Assembly (NCBI GenBank): GCA_029203165.1
Contig: CP119308.1
Coordinates: 124,001-188,000, forward strand
DNA from: Candidatus Microbacterium colombiense
GTDB taxonomy: Bacteria > Actinomycetota > Actinomycetes > Actinomycetales > Microbacteriaceae
Direction: 5' to 3'
DNA length: 64,000 bases
In this document: positions 41,382-49,882 of the stretch, piece after piece
How the letters are laid out: every line of letters begins with the position of its first letter
How positions within the stretch are numbered: position 1 is the first letter of the stretch
Translations under genes and position numbers: made by a program
The notes under the pieces: model-generated
Database searches by the model: none
The model's input: the letters and a program-made list of their open reading frames with translations, nothing else
What the model was told of the DNA's origin: nothing

Positions 41382-41512
41382 TCAATCACGAAAGGTCTCA
41401 CTCCACCCCCCGAGACCCTCAAACCCGACGAGCAGCGGAGCCGTCGATGGTGACGCTCCGTGCTTCGTGAGATTCGAACGATGGTGCCGCGTCACCATGG
41501 AAGGACTCTGTC

Positions 41513-43090
41513 ATGCCCATTTCACAGCACGTCAGCCGGCACGAGAGCCGCGCAACCCGCCGGTGGATCGGAGCCGTCGCGTTCAGCGCGGCATCCATCC
41601 TCGTCCTCGCCGGATGCGGCGGTTCCGGGAGTTCGGCCGACTCCGGCGACGGCGGTTCCGAGACTCTGGTCTTCGGCCTCTCCGCCGAGCCCGCCACCCC
41701 GATCACCGGAATGCAGCAGGGCGGCGCGGTCAACCAGCTGCTCACCATGGTGCATCGCGGTCTGATGACCTACGACGAGAGCGGGGCCGTCGTGCCCGGC
41801 GTCGCCGAGTCGGTCGACACCACCGACCCCACCAGCTACGTCTTCACCCTGCGTCCCGACCTCACCTTCCATGACGACTCGGCCCTCACCGCCGAGAACG
41901 TCAAGAACTCGCTCGACTACTATCGCGACCCGGAGAACGGCTCGCAGCTCGCCGCCGGGCTGAAGGACATCACCGACATCGCCATCGACGGCGACACCGT
42001 GACGATCACCCTCGCGCAGCCGAACACCGCGTTCCTGCAGTACCTCGCCCTGCCGTTCGCCGCCATCGTGCCGGATGCCTCGCTCAACGCCGACACCCCG
42101 AACTGGGTCGGAGCCGGCCCGTTCGAGATGACCGACCTCGAACAGGGCATCGGGCTCACGGTGGAGAAGAGCGACAACTACTACGACGCCGAAGACGTGG
42201 CGCTCGACACGATCGAGGTGAAGTTCTACCCCGACGGGGAGGCCCGCACCAACGCGCTGCTCAGCGGCGACGTCGACATGATCGAGTACGTGCCGTGGGA
42301 GAACTTCCAGCGCGTCACCGATGCCGGTCTCACCGTCGACGCGCAGCAGGGCCCCTTCCAGTACGTCCAGTTCAACGTGACCGAGGGCCCGTTCGCCGAA
42401 CCGAAGGTGCGCCAGGCCGTCGCCTACGCGCTCAACCGCGACAACGCGGTGCTCGCCGCCTTCCAGAGCAATGGCGCGCCGCTGAACGGCATCGTCATCC
42501 CGGAGGACGACCCCGCCTACGACCCGGCCGCGGCCGATCTGTGGAGCTACGACCCCGAGAAGGCGAAGGATCTCCTCGCCGAGGCCGGCTACCCCGACGG
42601 CTTCTCGGCCACGCTGCTGTCGACCTCGCAGTACACGTTCCTGCAGGACAACGCCCTGTCGGTGCAGGAGGACCTGCGGGCGATCGGCATCGACGTCACC
42701 CTCGACGCCCCCGACTGGTCGACCCGCGTCAGCAAGGGCAACGCGGGCGAGTACGACCTCGCAGTCTCGGGTGACGCCGGCGTCGTGACCGACCCGTCGT
42801 ACCTGCTGAACTGGGTCGTCGACAGCCGCAACTTCAACGTGGGCTGGGGCTACTCGAACGACACGCTGCGCGGTCTCATCGAGGAGGGCCTGCGGGCCAG
42901 CGACGACGACACCAAGCACGAGATCTACCAGCAGGTCGCCGACCTGTGGGCCGAAGAGGTGCCGTTCGCATCGATCAACACCCGCGAGCAGGCCTACGCC
43001 TACAACGACAAGGTGAGCGGATTCGAGACCCTGCCCGGGTTCCTCGTGTTCTACAGCTCGCTCAACCTCGCACACGCGTCCGTGAAGTAG
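41513..43090 (+). CDS. Peptide/nickel-type ABC transporter substrate-binding lipoprotein
   Basis: A 525-residue family 5 solute-binding protein. Lipobox LAGC with Cys35 after a long positively charged leader. The domain includes YVFTLRPDLTFHDDSALTAENVKNSLDYYRDP and YVQFNVTEGPFAEPKVRQAVAYALNRD, typical of DppA/OppA. Substrate may be a peptide or another organic compound processed by the nitrilase and aldolase of the same operon. GGAAGGA precedes ATG 41513. Confidence 0.93.
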   Translation: MPISQHVSRHESRATRRWIGAVAFSAASILVLAGCGGSGSSADSGDGGSETLVFGLSAEPATPITGMQQGGAVNQLLTMVHRGLMTYDESGAVVPGVAESVDTTDPTSYVFTLRPDLTFHDDSALTAENVKNSLDYYRDPENGSQLAAGLKDITDIAIDGDTVTITLAQPNTAFLQYLALPFAAIVPDASLNADTPNWVGAGPFEMTDLEQGIGLTVEKSDNYYDAEDVALDTIEVKFYPDGEARTNALLSGDVDMIEYVPWENFQRVTDAGLTVDAQQGPFQYVQFNVTEGPFAEPKVRQAVAYALNRDNAVLAAFQSNGAPLNGIVIPEDDPAYDPAAADLWSYDPEKAKDLLAEAGYPDGFSATLLSTSQYTFLQDNALSVQEDLRAIGIDVTLDAPDWSTRVSKGNAGEYDLAVSGDAGVVTDPSYLLNWVVDSRNFNVGWGYSNDTLRGLIEEGLRASDDDTKHEIYQQVADLWAEEVPFASINTREQAYAYNDKVSGFETLPGFLVFYSSLNLAHASVK

Positions 43091-43095
43091 GACCC

Positions 43096-44049
43096 GTGCT
43101 GCTCTTCATCGCGAAGCGCGTGGCGATGGGGGTGGGACTGGTCCTGCTGGTCCTCACCCTCATCTTCTCCGCACTCCAACTCGTTCCGGGCGACCCCGCC
43201 GTGCTGCTGCTCAGCACCGGCGACGGCGGGGCGCCCAGCCCGGAGGCCGTCGAGAAGCTGCGGGAGCAGCTGGGACTCAACCAGCCGCTCCTCACGCAGT
43301 ACCTCTCGTTCCTCAGCGGCGTGTTCACCGGCGATCTCGGCGACTCGTTCCGCACCTCGCAGCCCGTGCTCGAAGCGATCGGTGACCGACTGCCCCGCAC
43401 CCTCATGCTGGTCGCCTACGCGACGATCCTGTCGATCGTCATCGGCGTCACGATGGGCGCGATCGCCGCCCGTCGCGGCGGCTGGGTCGACACGCTCGTC
43501 ACGGCCCTGAGCTCGATCGGCGTCGCCCTTCCCGTGTTCGTCTTCGGCGCGGTGCTGATCCTGCTGTTCTCGATCACACTGAAGTGGTTCCCCGCCGGAG
43601 GCTACGTCGACCCATCGAAAGACCTCCTGGGGTCGCTGGCGAGTCTCACGCTGCCGGCGATCGCGCTCGCGGTCGGGTTCGCCTCGCAGATCGCGCGGAT
43701 GACCCGATCCGCCGTTCTCGAGGTGCAGACGCAGGACTGGGTGCGCACCGCGAAGTCGGTCGGCCTGGCACCGTTCACGGTGTTCCGCCGCCACGTGCTG
43801 CGCAACTCGCTCACCCCGGTCGTCACCGTGGTCGGTATCGGCTTCGGCACCCTGCTCGGCTCGACCGTGCTGGTCGAGAGGGTGTTCAACTACCCCGGCC
43901 TGTCGAGCCTGCTCGTCGACGGCGTCACGACGCGCGACTACCCGGTCGTGCAGGGCGTCGTGATCGTGATCGCGCTGCTGTTCATCGCGATCAACATCAT
44001 CGTCGACATCACCTACGGAATCCTCGACCCCCGAGTGAGGCGAGCATGA
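43096..44049 (+). CDS. ABC transporter permease (DppB type)
   Basis: A 317-residue permease with six helices. LQLVPGDPAVLLLSTGDGG near the N-terminus and the EAA loop region DWVRTAKSVGLAPFTVFRRHVLRNSLTPVVTV are diagnostic. GTG 43096 with AGGA close upstream. It overlaps the next permease by ATGA. Confidence 0.94.
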   Translation: MLLFIAKRVAMGVGLVLLVLTLIFSALQLVPGDPAVLLLSTGDGGAPSPEAVEKLREQLGLNQPLLTQYLSFLSGVFTGDLGDSFRTSQPVLEAIGDRLPRTLMLVAYATILSIVIGVTMGAIAARRGGWVDTLVTALSSIGVALPVFVFGAVLILLFSITLKWFPAGGYVDPSKDLLGSLASLTLPAIALAVGFASQIARMTRSAVLEVQTQDWVRTAKSVGLAPFTVFRRHVLRNSLTPVVTVVGIGFGTLLGSTVLVERVFNYPGLSSLLVDGVTTRDYPVVQGVVIVIALLFIAINIIVDITYGILDPRVRRA

Positions 44050-44891
44050 AACTCAGCCCCCGCATCCGCCAGGCCATCACGCCGCTGCGGACCGTCATGG
44101 TGGTCTACCTCGTGGTGATCATCGTCCTCATGGCGTTCGCCCCCGTGCTGGCGCCGTACGACCCCATCTCCCAGAACGTGGCGCTCCGGCTGCAGCCGAT
44201 GTTCAGCCCCGGGCACCTGCTCGGCACCGATGAGCTCGGCCGCGACATCCTCTCGCGCATCATGTTCGGCGCTCAGGTCGAGTTGTTCATCGCCCTCGGC
44301 GCCACCCTGCTCGCGACCGTGCTGGGCACGCTCCTGGGCCTGCTCGGCGGGTACTTCAACGGGCTCACCGAAGTCGTGACCATGCGTCTCGTGGTCGATG
44401 TGATCCTGGCCTTCCCGCCGATCGTGCTCGCGCTGCTGGCGGTCACCCTCTACGGGCCAGGGCCGATCACGCTCATCATCGCGATGGGTGTGCTGTTCGC
44501 GCCGATCTTCGCCCGCATCACGTACGGGCAGGTGCTCTCGACCAAGCGTGAGGAGTACGTCGACGCGGCGCGCACGTTCGGCGCCCCGACCGTCGTGATC
44601 CTGTTCCGCACGGTGCTGGCCAACGTCTCCGCGCCGATCATCGTGCAGTTCTCGCTCACGATGGCCGCGGCGATCCTCATGGAATCGGGGCTCAGCTACC
44701 TGGGCCTCGGTGTCGTGCCGCCCACCCCGTCCTGGGGCTCGATGGTCGCCGCGGGGCAGCGGTATCTGACCACCGATCCGCACGTGCTGCTGGTCCCCGG
44801 CGCGGTCATCGTGCTGACGATCCTCGCCTTCGGCATCCTCGGCGATGCGTTGCGCGACCTCCTCGACCCGAAAGCGAAGAAGCGCTCATGA
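44046..44891 (+). CDS. ABC transporter permease (DppC type)
   Basis: A 281-residue permease. GHLLGTDELGRDILSRIMFGAQVEL and REEYVDAARTFGAPTVVILFRTVLANVSAPIIV are DppC hallmarks. Overlaps both neighbours by four bases, as in a tightly coupled operon. Confidence 0.94.
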   Translation: MKLSPRIRQAITPLRTVMVVYLVVIIVLMAFAPVLAPYDPISQNVALRLQPMFSPGHLLGTDELGRDILSRIMFGAQVELFIALGATLLATVLGTLLGLLGGYFNGLTEVVTMRLVVDVILAFPPIVLALLAVTLYGPGPITLIIAMGVLFAPIFARITYGQVLSTKREEYVDAARTFGAPTVVILFRTVLANVSAPIIVQFSLTMAAAILMESGLSYLGLGVVPPTPSWGSMVAAGQRYLTTDPHVLLVPGAVIVLTILAFGILGDALRDLLDPKAKKRS

Positions 44892-46573
44892 ACGAACCGC
44901 TGCTGCAGGTCGACGGCCTGTCCGTCGAGTTCCAGACGCCGGACGGCTGGCGCCAGGTCACATACGACGTGTCGTTCGGCGTCGACCGGGGCAAGACGCT
45001 CGCGCTCGTCGGCGAATCCGGGTCGGGCAAGTCGGTGACGGCGATGTCGATCCTGGATCTGCTTCCCCCCAACGCGCGACGCACCGGGCGCATCCTGTTC
45101 GACGGCGTCGACCTCGTACCTCTGAAGGACAAGGGTCTGCGACCGCTGCGCGGGTCGAGGATCGCGACGATCTTCCAGGAGCCGATGACCGCGTTGAACC
45201 CGGTGTACACGATCGGGCATCAGCTGGTCGAGGCTCTCACCAGTCACCACGAGCTCGACCACAAGAAGGCCAGGGAGCGCGCGATCCAGCTACTGCGCGA
45301 CGTGCACATGCCCGCGCCGGAGGAGAAGGTCGACCACTACCCCCACCAACTGTCGGGCGGCCAGCGTCAGCGCGCGATGATCGCGATGGCGATCTCGTCG
45401 GAGCCCGATCTGCTGATCGCCGACGAGCCGACCACGGCGCTCGACGTGACGGTGCAGGCCGAGATCCTCGATCTGATCGCCGAGCTGCAGGATCGCATGG
45501 GGATGGCGGTGCTCATCATCACGCACGACATGGGCGTGGTGGCGGATGTCGCCGACGAGGTCGTGGTCATGAAGGACGGGAAGGTCGTGGAGAGCGCGCC
45601 CAGCCGCGATCTCTTCCGCGACCCCCAGGAGGCGTACACTCAGGCGCTCCTCGCTGCGGTGCCGCACCTGGGCAAGGCCGACGACTTCCTGTCGGCCGCG
45701 CGCAATAAGCTGCGCATCGACGGGGTGACCGCGGCCACCCCGCTGCCCGAGACGGTGTTGCGGCTGGAGAATGCGGTGATCCGCTACCCCGGTCGGTGGC
45801 GGCGGCCCGGGTTCCAGGCCATCAACGGCATCGATCTGCAGGTCGCCCGCGGCGAGATCGTCGGGCTCGTCGGCGAATCCGGATCGGGCAAGTCGACGAT
45901 CGGCAAGGCCGCGATCGGGCTGCTCCCCGTGACCGAGGGCGTGCTGGAGGTGCGCGGCGAGCGCATCACCGGTCGGCCAGGACGCGCACTGCGGCAACTG
46001 CGACGGCACGTGACGATGGTGTTCCAGGATCCGGCGTCCTCGCTCAACCCGCGGCGCACGATCGGACAGGCGATCTCCGATCCACTGCTGTGGCAGGGGC
46101 TGGTGCGCGACCCCCGCGCCCGGCGCGCACGGGCGAAGGAACTGCTCGAGCAGGTGCAGCTGAACCCGGACTGGTCCGACCGCTACCCGCACGAGCTGTC
46201 GGGCGGTCAGCGTCAACGCATCGGCATCGCCCGCGCGATCGCCACCGACCCCGTGCTGATGATCGCGGATGAGCCCACCTCGGCTCTCGACGTGTCGGTG
46301 CAGGCGCAGGTGCTCGATCTGTTCCTGGCCCTGCAGCGCGAGCTCGGCTTCTCGTGCCTCTTCATCAGCCACGACCTGTCGGTGGTGGAGACCCTCTCGA
46401 ACCGGGTCGTGGTGCTGCGGCACGGCGACGTGGTCGAAGAGGGCCCGACGGAAGACGTGCTGCACCACCCGAGCGACGAGTACACGCGGCGCCTGATCGC
46501 GGCGGCTCCGGTGCCGGATCCCGAGATCCAGCAGGTGCGCCGCGCCGAGCGGCTCGCGCTGAGGAAGGGCTGA
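44888..46573 (+). CDS. Fused double ATPase of the peptide-type ABC transporter (DppD-DppF)
   Basis: A 561-residue protein with two complete nucleotide-binding domains. First: Walker A GESGSGKS at 42-49, LSGGQ 155-159, Walker B LLIADE 175-180. Second: Walker A at 329-336, then LSGGQRQRIGIARAIATDPVLMIADEPTSALD. The fusion replaces separate DppD and DppF subunits, as in YejF/GsiA. It completes a full importer with the three upstream genes. Confidence 0.95.
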   Translation: MNEPLLQVDGLSVEFQTPDGWRQVTYDVSFGVDRGKTLALVGESGSGKSVTAMSILDLLPPNARRTGRILFDGVDLVPLKDKGLRPLRGSRIATIFQEPMTALNPVYTIGHQLVEALTSHHELDHKKARERAIQLLRDVHMPAPEEKVDHYPHQLSGGQRQRAMIAMAISSEPDLLIADEPTTALDVTVQAEILDLIAELQDRMGMAVLIITHDMGVVADVADEVVVMKDGKVVESAPSRDLFRDPQEAYTQALLAAVPHLGKADDFLSAARNKLRIDGVTAATPLPETVLRLENAVIRYPGRWRRPGFQAINGIDLQVARGEIVGLVGESGSGKSTIGKAAIGLLPVTEGVLEVRGERITGRPGRALRQLRRHVTMVFQDPASSLNPRRTIGQAISDPLLWQGLVRDPRARRARAKELLEQVQLNPDWSDRYPHELSGGQRQRIGIARAIATDPVLMIADEPTSALDVSVQAQVLDLFLALQRELGFSCLFISHDLSVVETLSNRVVVLRHGDVVEEGPTEDVLHHPSDEYTRRLIAAAPVPDPEIQQVRRAERLALRKG

Positions 46574-46575
46574 TC

Positions 46576-47493
46576 ATGGAGACACGACGGCTGGAGATCT
46601 TCGTCGCGCTGGTCGACGCCGGCGGCTTCAAGCAGGCCGCCGCGAGTCTCTACATCACCCCACCCGCGCTGTCGCAGCAGATCTCGCGGCTGGAGAAGGA
46701 TGTCGGGGTCGCGCTGATCGACCGCACGATGCGGCCGATCGTTCCGACAGAGGCGGGGCGCGAGTTCTACTTCCGCTGCCGGCGCGTGCTGGAGGCGATG
46801 CAGCACATCACGCAGCTGCTCGACGATGAGCGCAGTCACGAGTTCGGTCGCGTGCGCGTGGGCATCGTGCCCGCCATGATGTACAGCCGGCCGGCCAGGG
46901 CGGTGCGGCGGTTCATCCGCGAGCATCCGGCCGCCAACGTGCAGGTGCGCAGCATCGCGACCTCCCTGCTGATCGACGAGCTCGAACAGGGATCGATCGA
47001 CGTGGCCATCCTGCTCACCCAGCCGGATCTGAAGGATCTGTCGTCGGCGACGCTGTTCGGCGAGGAGTACCTGGCCTGCCTGCCGATCGATCACCCTCTG
47101 GCCGAGGAGGAGGAGATCAGCTTCGCCCAGCTGCGCAACGAACGCATCCTCCAGGGGCCGCGCGTGGCGAACCCCGCCGGGTACGACGCGATCGTGACCG
47201 CCTGCATGCGCGCCGGCTTCTCGCCGCGCACGCACGAGGTGATGGGGTCGTATATGGATCACGCCGCCATGGTCTCGGCCGGAATGGGCGTGGGGTTCAT
47301 CCCCGATTCCCTGTCCGACATCCATCCGCACGATGTCGTCTACCGCCGGCTCGTGAACCCCTCGGTGGGGCTCACCGCGTCGATCTCGTGGTTCGAGCGA
47401 CGCCTCGACTCCGTGGGGCGCTCGTTCGTGCGCCACTGCATCACCGAGCTCTCCGACCTGGAGAGCATCACCCCGACTGAAGGAGAATCATGA
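46576..47493 (+). CDS. LysR-family regulator
   Basis: A 305-residue LysR protein: helix-turn-helix at 1-60 (RRLEIFVALVDAGGFKQAAASLYITPPALSQQISRLEKDVG) and effector domain from about 90. It sits inside the operon it probably controls, two bases after the ATPase stop and overlapping the amidase start (ATGA). The effector is presumably the transported compound or a breakdown product. Confidence 0.93.
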   Translation: METRRLEIFVALVDAGGFKQAAASLYITPPALSQQISRLEKDVGVALIDRTMRPIVPTEAGREFYFRCRRVLEAMQHITQLLDDERSHEFGRVRVGIVPAMMYSRPARAVRRFIREHPAANVQVRSIATSLLIDELEQGSIDVAILLTQPDLKDLSSATLFGEEYLACLPIDHPLAEEEEISFAQLRNERILQGPRVANPAGYDAIVTACMRAGFSPRTHEVMGSYMDHAAMVSAGMGVGFIPDSLSDIHPHDVVYRRLVNPSVGLTASISWFERRLDSVGRSFVRHCITELSDLESITPTEGES

Positions 47494-48287
47494 AGTTCGC
47501 GATCGGCCAGATGGTCTCAGGAGAGGACAAGGTCGCCAATCTCGCCGAGATCACGCGCCTGACCGAGGATGCCGCTGCCGCCGGTGCGCGACTGGTGGTG
47601 TTCCCCGAGTTCGCCATGTTCGACGTGCCGAAGCTCGACGAGCAGTTCATCACACACGGCGAATCGCTCGACGGCCCCTTCGTCACCGGCCTCGCCGACC
47701 TCGCTCGGCGCACCGGCGTCGCGATCGTCGCCGGCATGCTCGAGACGATCGAGGGTGAGCCGCGCGGGTACAACACGCTCGTGCTCGTGACACCGGAAGA
47801 CGGACTGTCGCGGGTCTATCACAAGCTGCATCTGTACGACGCGTTCGGCTTCCTCGAGTCCGACCACATCCGCCCCGGCGACATCGCCGGCCCGGTGACG
47901 TTCACCATCGACGACGTGACCGTCGGGATGCTGACCTGCTACGACCTGCGGTTCCCCGAAGTCGCCCGGGAACATGCGGATGCGGGCGTCGACCTGCTGC
48001 TGTATCCGGCGGCGTGGATGCCGGGTGCCCGCAAGGAGGACCACTGGAACACGCTCGCCCGCGCTCGTGCGATCGAGAACACGCTCTACGTGGCCGCGGT
48101 CTCGCAGGGGCCGTCGATCGGCACCGGCGGCAGCATCATCGTCGATCCGATGGGCATCACCCTCGGCGAGATCGGTGAGCGCAGCGGCATCGCCGTGGCC
48201 GACGCCACCCCGCAGCGTGTCGCCGAGGTGCGCGCCGTCAACCCCTCACTCGCCAACCGTCGCTTCACCGTGGTCGCCTCGGCCTGA
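47490..48287 (+). CDS. Nitrilase-superfamily amidohydrolase
   Basis: A 265-residue carbon-nitrogen hydrolase with the Glu-Lys-Cys triad: Glu40 (VVFPEFAMF), Lys112 (YHKLHLYD), Cys150 (LTCYDLRFPE). This group includes omega-amidase, beta-ureidopropionase-like and other amidases; HKLHLYDAFGFLESD is closest to the amidase branch. It probably deamidates or cleaves the compound imported by the adjacent transporter. Confidence 0.92.
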   Translation: MKFAIGQMVSGEDKVANLAEITRLTEDAAAAGARLVVFPEFAMFDVPKLDEQFITHGESLDGPFVTGLADLARRTGVAIVAGMLETIEGEPRGYNTLVLVTPEDGLSRVYHKLHLYDAFGFLESDHIRPGDIAGPVTFTIDDVTVGMLTCYDLRFPEVAREHADAGVDLLLYPAAWMPGARKEDHWNTLARARAIENTLYVAAVSQGPSIGTGGSIIVDPMGITLGEIGERSGIAVADATPQRVAEVRAVNPSLANRRFTVVASA

Positions 48288-48320
48288 CGCCGTCGCCCCA
48301 CAGAACTGAAAGGAAAGATC

Positions 48321-49082
48321 ATGTCTCACACGCTCAAGCAGGGAGCCTGGCTCTCGGACGGCAGCAGCGCGATCGGCGAGATCGTCGCCGGGCTCGGCTA
48401 CGACTTCGTGGTGCTCGACATCGAGCACGGCTCGTTCGACCTGTCGATCCTCGAGCGCTTCATCCCGCTGCTCAAGAGCCTCGGACTCGAAGTTCTGTCG
48501 AAGGTGCTCGTGCCCGAACGCGGCGCGATCCAGCAGGCGCTCGACTTCGGGTCGGACGGGGTGATCATCCCCCACATCGAGGGGCTGGAGCACGCCAAGC
48601 GCATCACCGACTTCGCGAAGTTCCCGCCGCTCGGCTCGCGCAGCCTGGCCGGTGGACGCACCATGAACTACCGCGGCTACTCGGACGAGTGGATCGCCGC
48701 GCAGGACCGCGACATCAAGGTGTTCCCGATGGTCGAGGATCCGGGTGCGCTGCGCGACATCGAGCAGATCGCCGCACTGCCGACGGTCGACGGCATCTTC
48801 ATCGGCCCCGGCGACCTGGCGGCGATGAGCGGCCGCGGTGCCTACAAGCAGACCGAGGCGGACTTCGACGACTTCCGCAAGGTCATCGCCGCAGCCCGCG
48901 CGAACGACAAGCCGTGGGTACTGCCCGCCTGGACCACGATCGAGAAGGAGTTCGCGATCGCCGAGAACGCCGACTACGTGCTGCTGACCATGCAGCACGC
49001 CGCGATCTCGGAGGGCTACGGCAATGCCCGCGCGCTGATGGACGGCCTGATCTCGAACGCGCAGGTGCCGGTCGCCTCCTGA
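48321..49082 (+). CDS. HpcH/HpaI-family aldolase
   Basis: A 253-residue class II (metal-dependent) aldolase: GYDFVVLDIEHGSFD, VLVPERGAIQQALDFGSDGVIIPHIE, KVFPMVEDPGALRDIEQI and FIGPGDLAAMSG supply the metal and pyruvate-binding residues. Members split 2-keto-3-deoxy or 4-hydroxy-2-keto acids into pyruvate and an aldehyde. It is the last gene of the transporter operon, giving a possible import, deamidation and cleavage chain. AAAGGAAAG precedes ATG 48321. Confidence 0.92.
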   Translation: MSHTLKQGAWLSDGSSAIGEIVAGLGYDFVVLDIEHGSFDLSILERFIPLLKSLGLEVLSKVLVPERGAIQQALDFGSDGVIIPHIEGLEHAKRITDFAKFPPLGSRSLAGGRTMNYRGYSDEWIAAQDRDIKVFPMVEDPGALRDIEQIAALPTVDGIFIGPGDLAAMSGRGAYKQTEADFDDFRKVIAAARANDKPWVLPAWTTIEKEFAIAENADYVLLTMQHAAISEGYGNARALMDGLISNAQVPVAS

Positions 49083-49152
49083 CGCCCGCCCGACTCGACG
49101 CCCCCACGCTGCCCCCGGCGCGGGGGCGTCGTCCTGCGCGGCCCCCGGCCCC

Positions 49153-49238
49153 GTTCACAACTCCTCAAGAACGCGCCAGATTCGCCCGCATCCGGCCTGT
49201 CGGGGGCCGCAGCCACCATTTTCTGAGGAGTTGTGAAC
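49153..49238. repeat. GTTCACAACTCCTCA inverted repeat family, copy 2
   Basis: GTTCACAACTCCTCAAGA (49153-49170) is identical to the left arm at 9037. The right arm TGAGGAGTTGTGAAC (49224-49238) pairs over 15 bases; the 53-base spacer is unrelated to that of copy 1. Confidence 0.87.
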
Positions 49239-49246
49239 GACGCGCA

Positions 49247-49273
49247 CGTCACACTTCCGCCACCTGCGCCGTC
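49247..49273 (+). promoter_or_regulatory. Candidate ECF41-type promoter for the CMD gene
   Basis: CGTCACA (49247-49253), a spacer of exactly 16 bases, then CGTC (49270-49273) followed by AT. This is one base off the ECF41 consensus TGTCACA-N16/17-CGTC. The CMD start is 46 bases downstream. CMD-like genes are the classic targets of ECF41 sigma factors, and one is encoded at 31714. Confidence 0.68.
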
Positions 49274-49318
49274 ATACCTGGTGGAGGCGCAGACGCGCCC
49301 CGGAACGAAGGAGATGAC

Positions 49319-49768
49319 GTGTCGCACGTGAACATCGGCAAGGTGTACTCGGCCCCGTACCAGGCGATGCTGGAGTTCAGCGCGAAGGCCGCCGAGGCGG
49401 GGGTGGATGCCGGACTGTCGCCACTGCTGGTCGAGCTGGTCAAGATCCGCGCCTCGCAGCTCAACGGCTGCGCGTTCTGCCTGAAGATGCACGCCGCCGA
49501 CGCGGTGAAGGCCGGGGAGACCGCCGACCGCCTCGCGGTGCTCGCGGGCTGGTGGGAGTCGCAGTACTTCAGCGCCGAGGAGCAGGCCGCCCTGCAGATC
49601 GCCGAGCGCGTGACCCAGATCGGCGACCACGGCCGCCTCCCCGACCGCGGGGTGGATGTCGACGGCATCCTGAATGAGAAGCAGATCGCCGCCGTGACCT
49701 GGCTCGTCGTCGTGATCAACAGCTGGAACCGCATCGCGATCAGCAGCCACTACCCCGTCGGAGCCTGA
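49319..49768 (+). CDS. Carboxymuconolactone decarboxylase/AhpD-like protein
   Basis: A 149-residue CMD-family protein with the AhpD-type redox motif NGCAFCLKMH (Cys51, Cys54, His58). Such proteins act as alkylhydroperoxidase-like thiol peroxidases or decarboxylases, and form the usual target class of ECF41. GTG 49319 follows AAGGAG with five bases between. A terminator-like hairpin follows, so it is monocistronic. Confidence 0.92.
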   Translation: MSHVNIGKVYSAPYQAMLEFSAKAAEAGVDAGLSPLLVELVKIRASQLNGCAFCLKMHAADAVKAGETADRLAVLAGWWESQYFSAEEQAALQIAERVTQIGDHGRLPDRGVDVDGILNEKQIAAVTWLVVVINSWNRIAISSHYPVGA

Positions 49769-49773
49769 CAGGT

Positions 49774-49799
49774 TGCGGCAGGGCCCGCGTCCTGCCGCA
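49774..49799. terminator. Hairpin after the CMD gene
   Basis: TGCGGCAGG and CCTGCCGCA form a perfect 9-base stem with an 8-base loop, starting 5 bases after the CMD stop. No T-run follows. Confidence 0.75.
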
Positions 49800-49882
49800 T
49801 CCGGGCACCACCCGTCAAGTCCCTTCCCGGAACGATCTCCCCGAACGAGACTGCCTCTCATCCGACCGATGGGAGCCTCCCC

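Noticed and set aside
41277..41512. A riboswitch in the long leader of the peptide transporter operon (for example SAM or SAH)
   Set aside because: I could not find the conserved core elements of SAM, SAH or purine riboswitches; a covariance-model search would be decisive.
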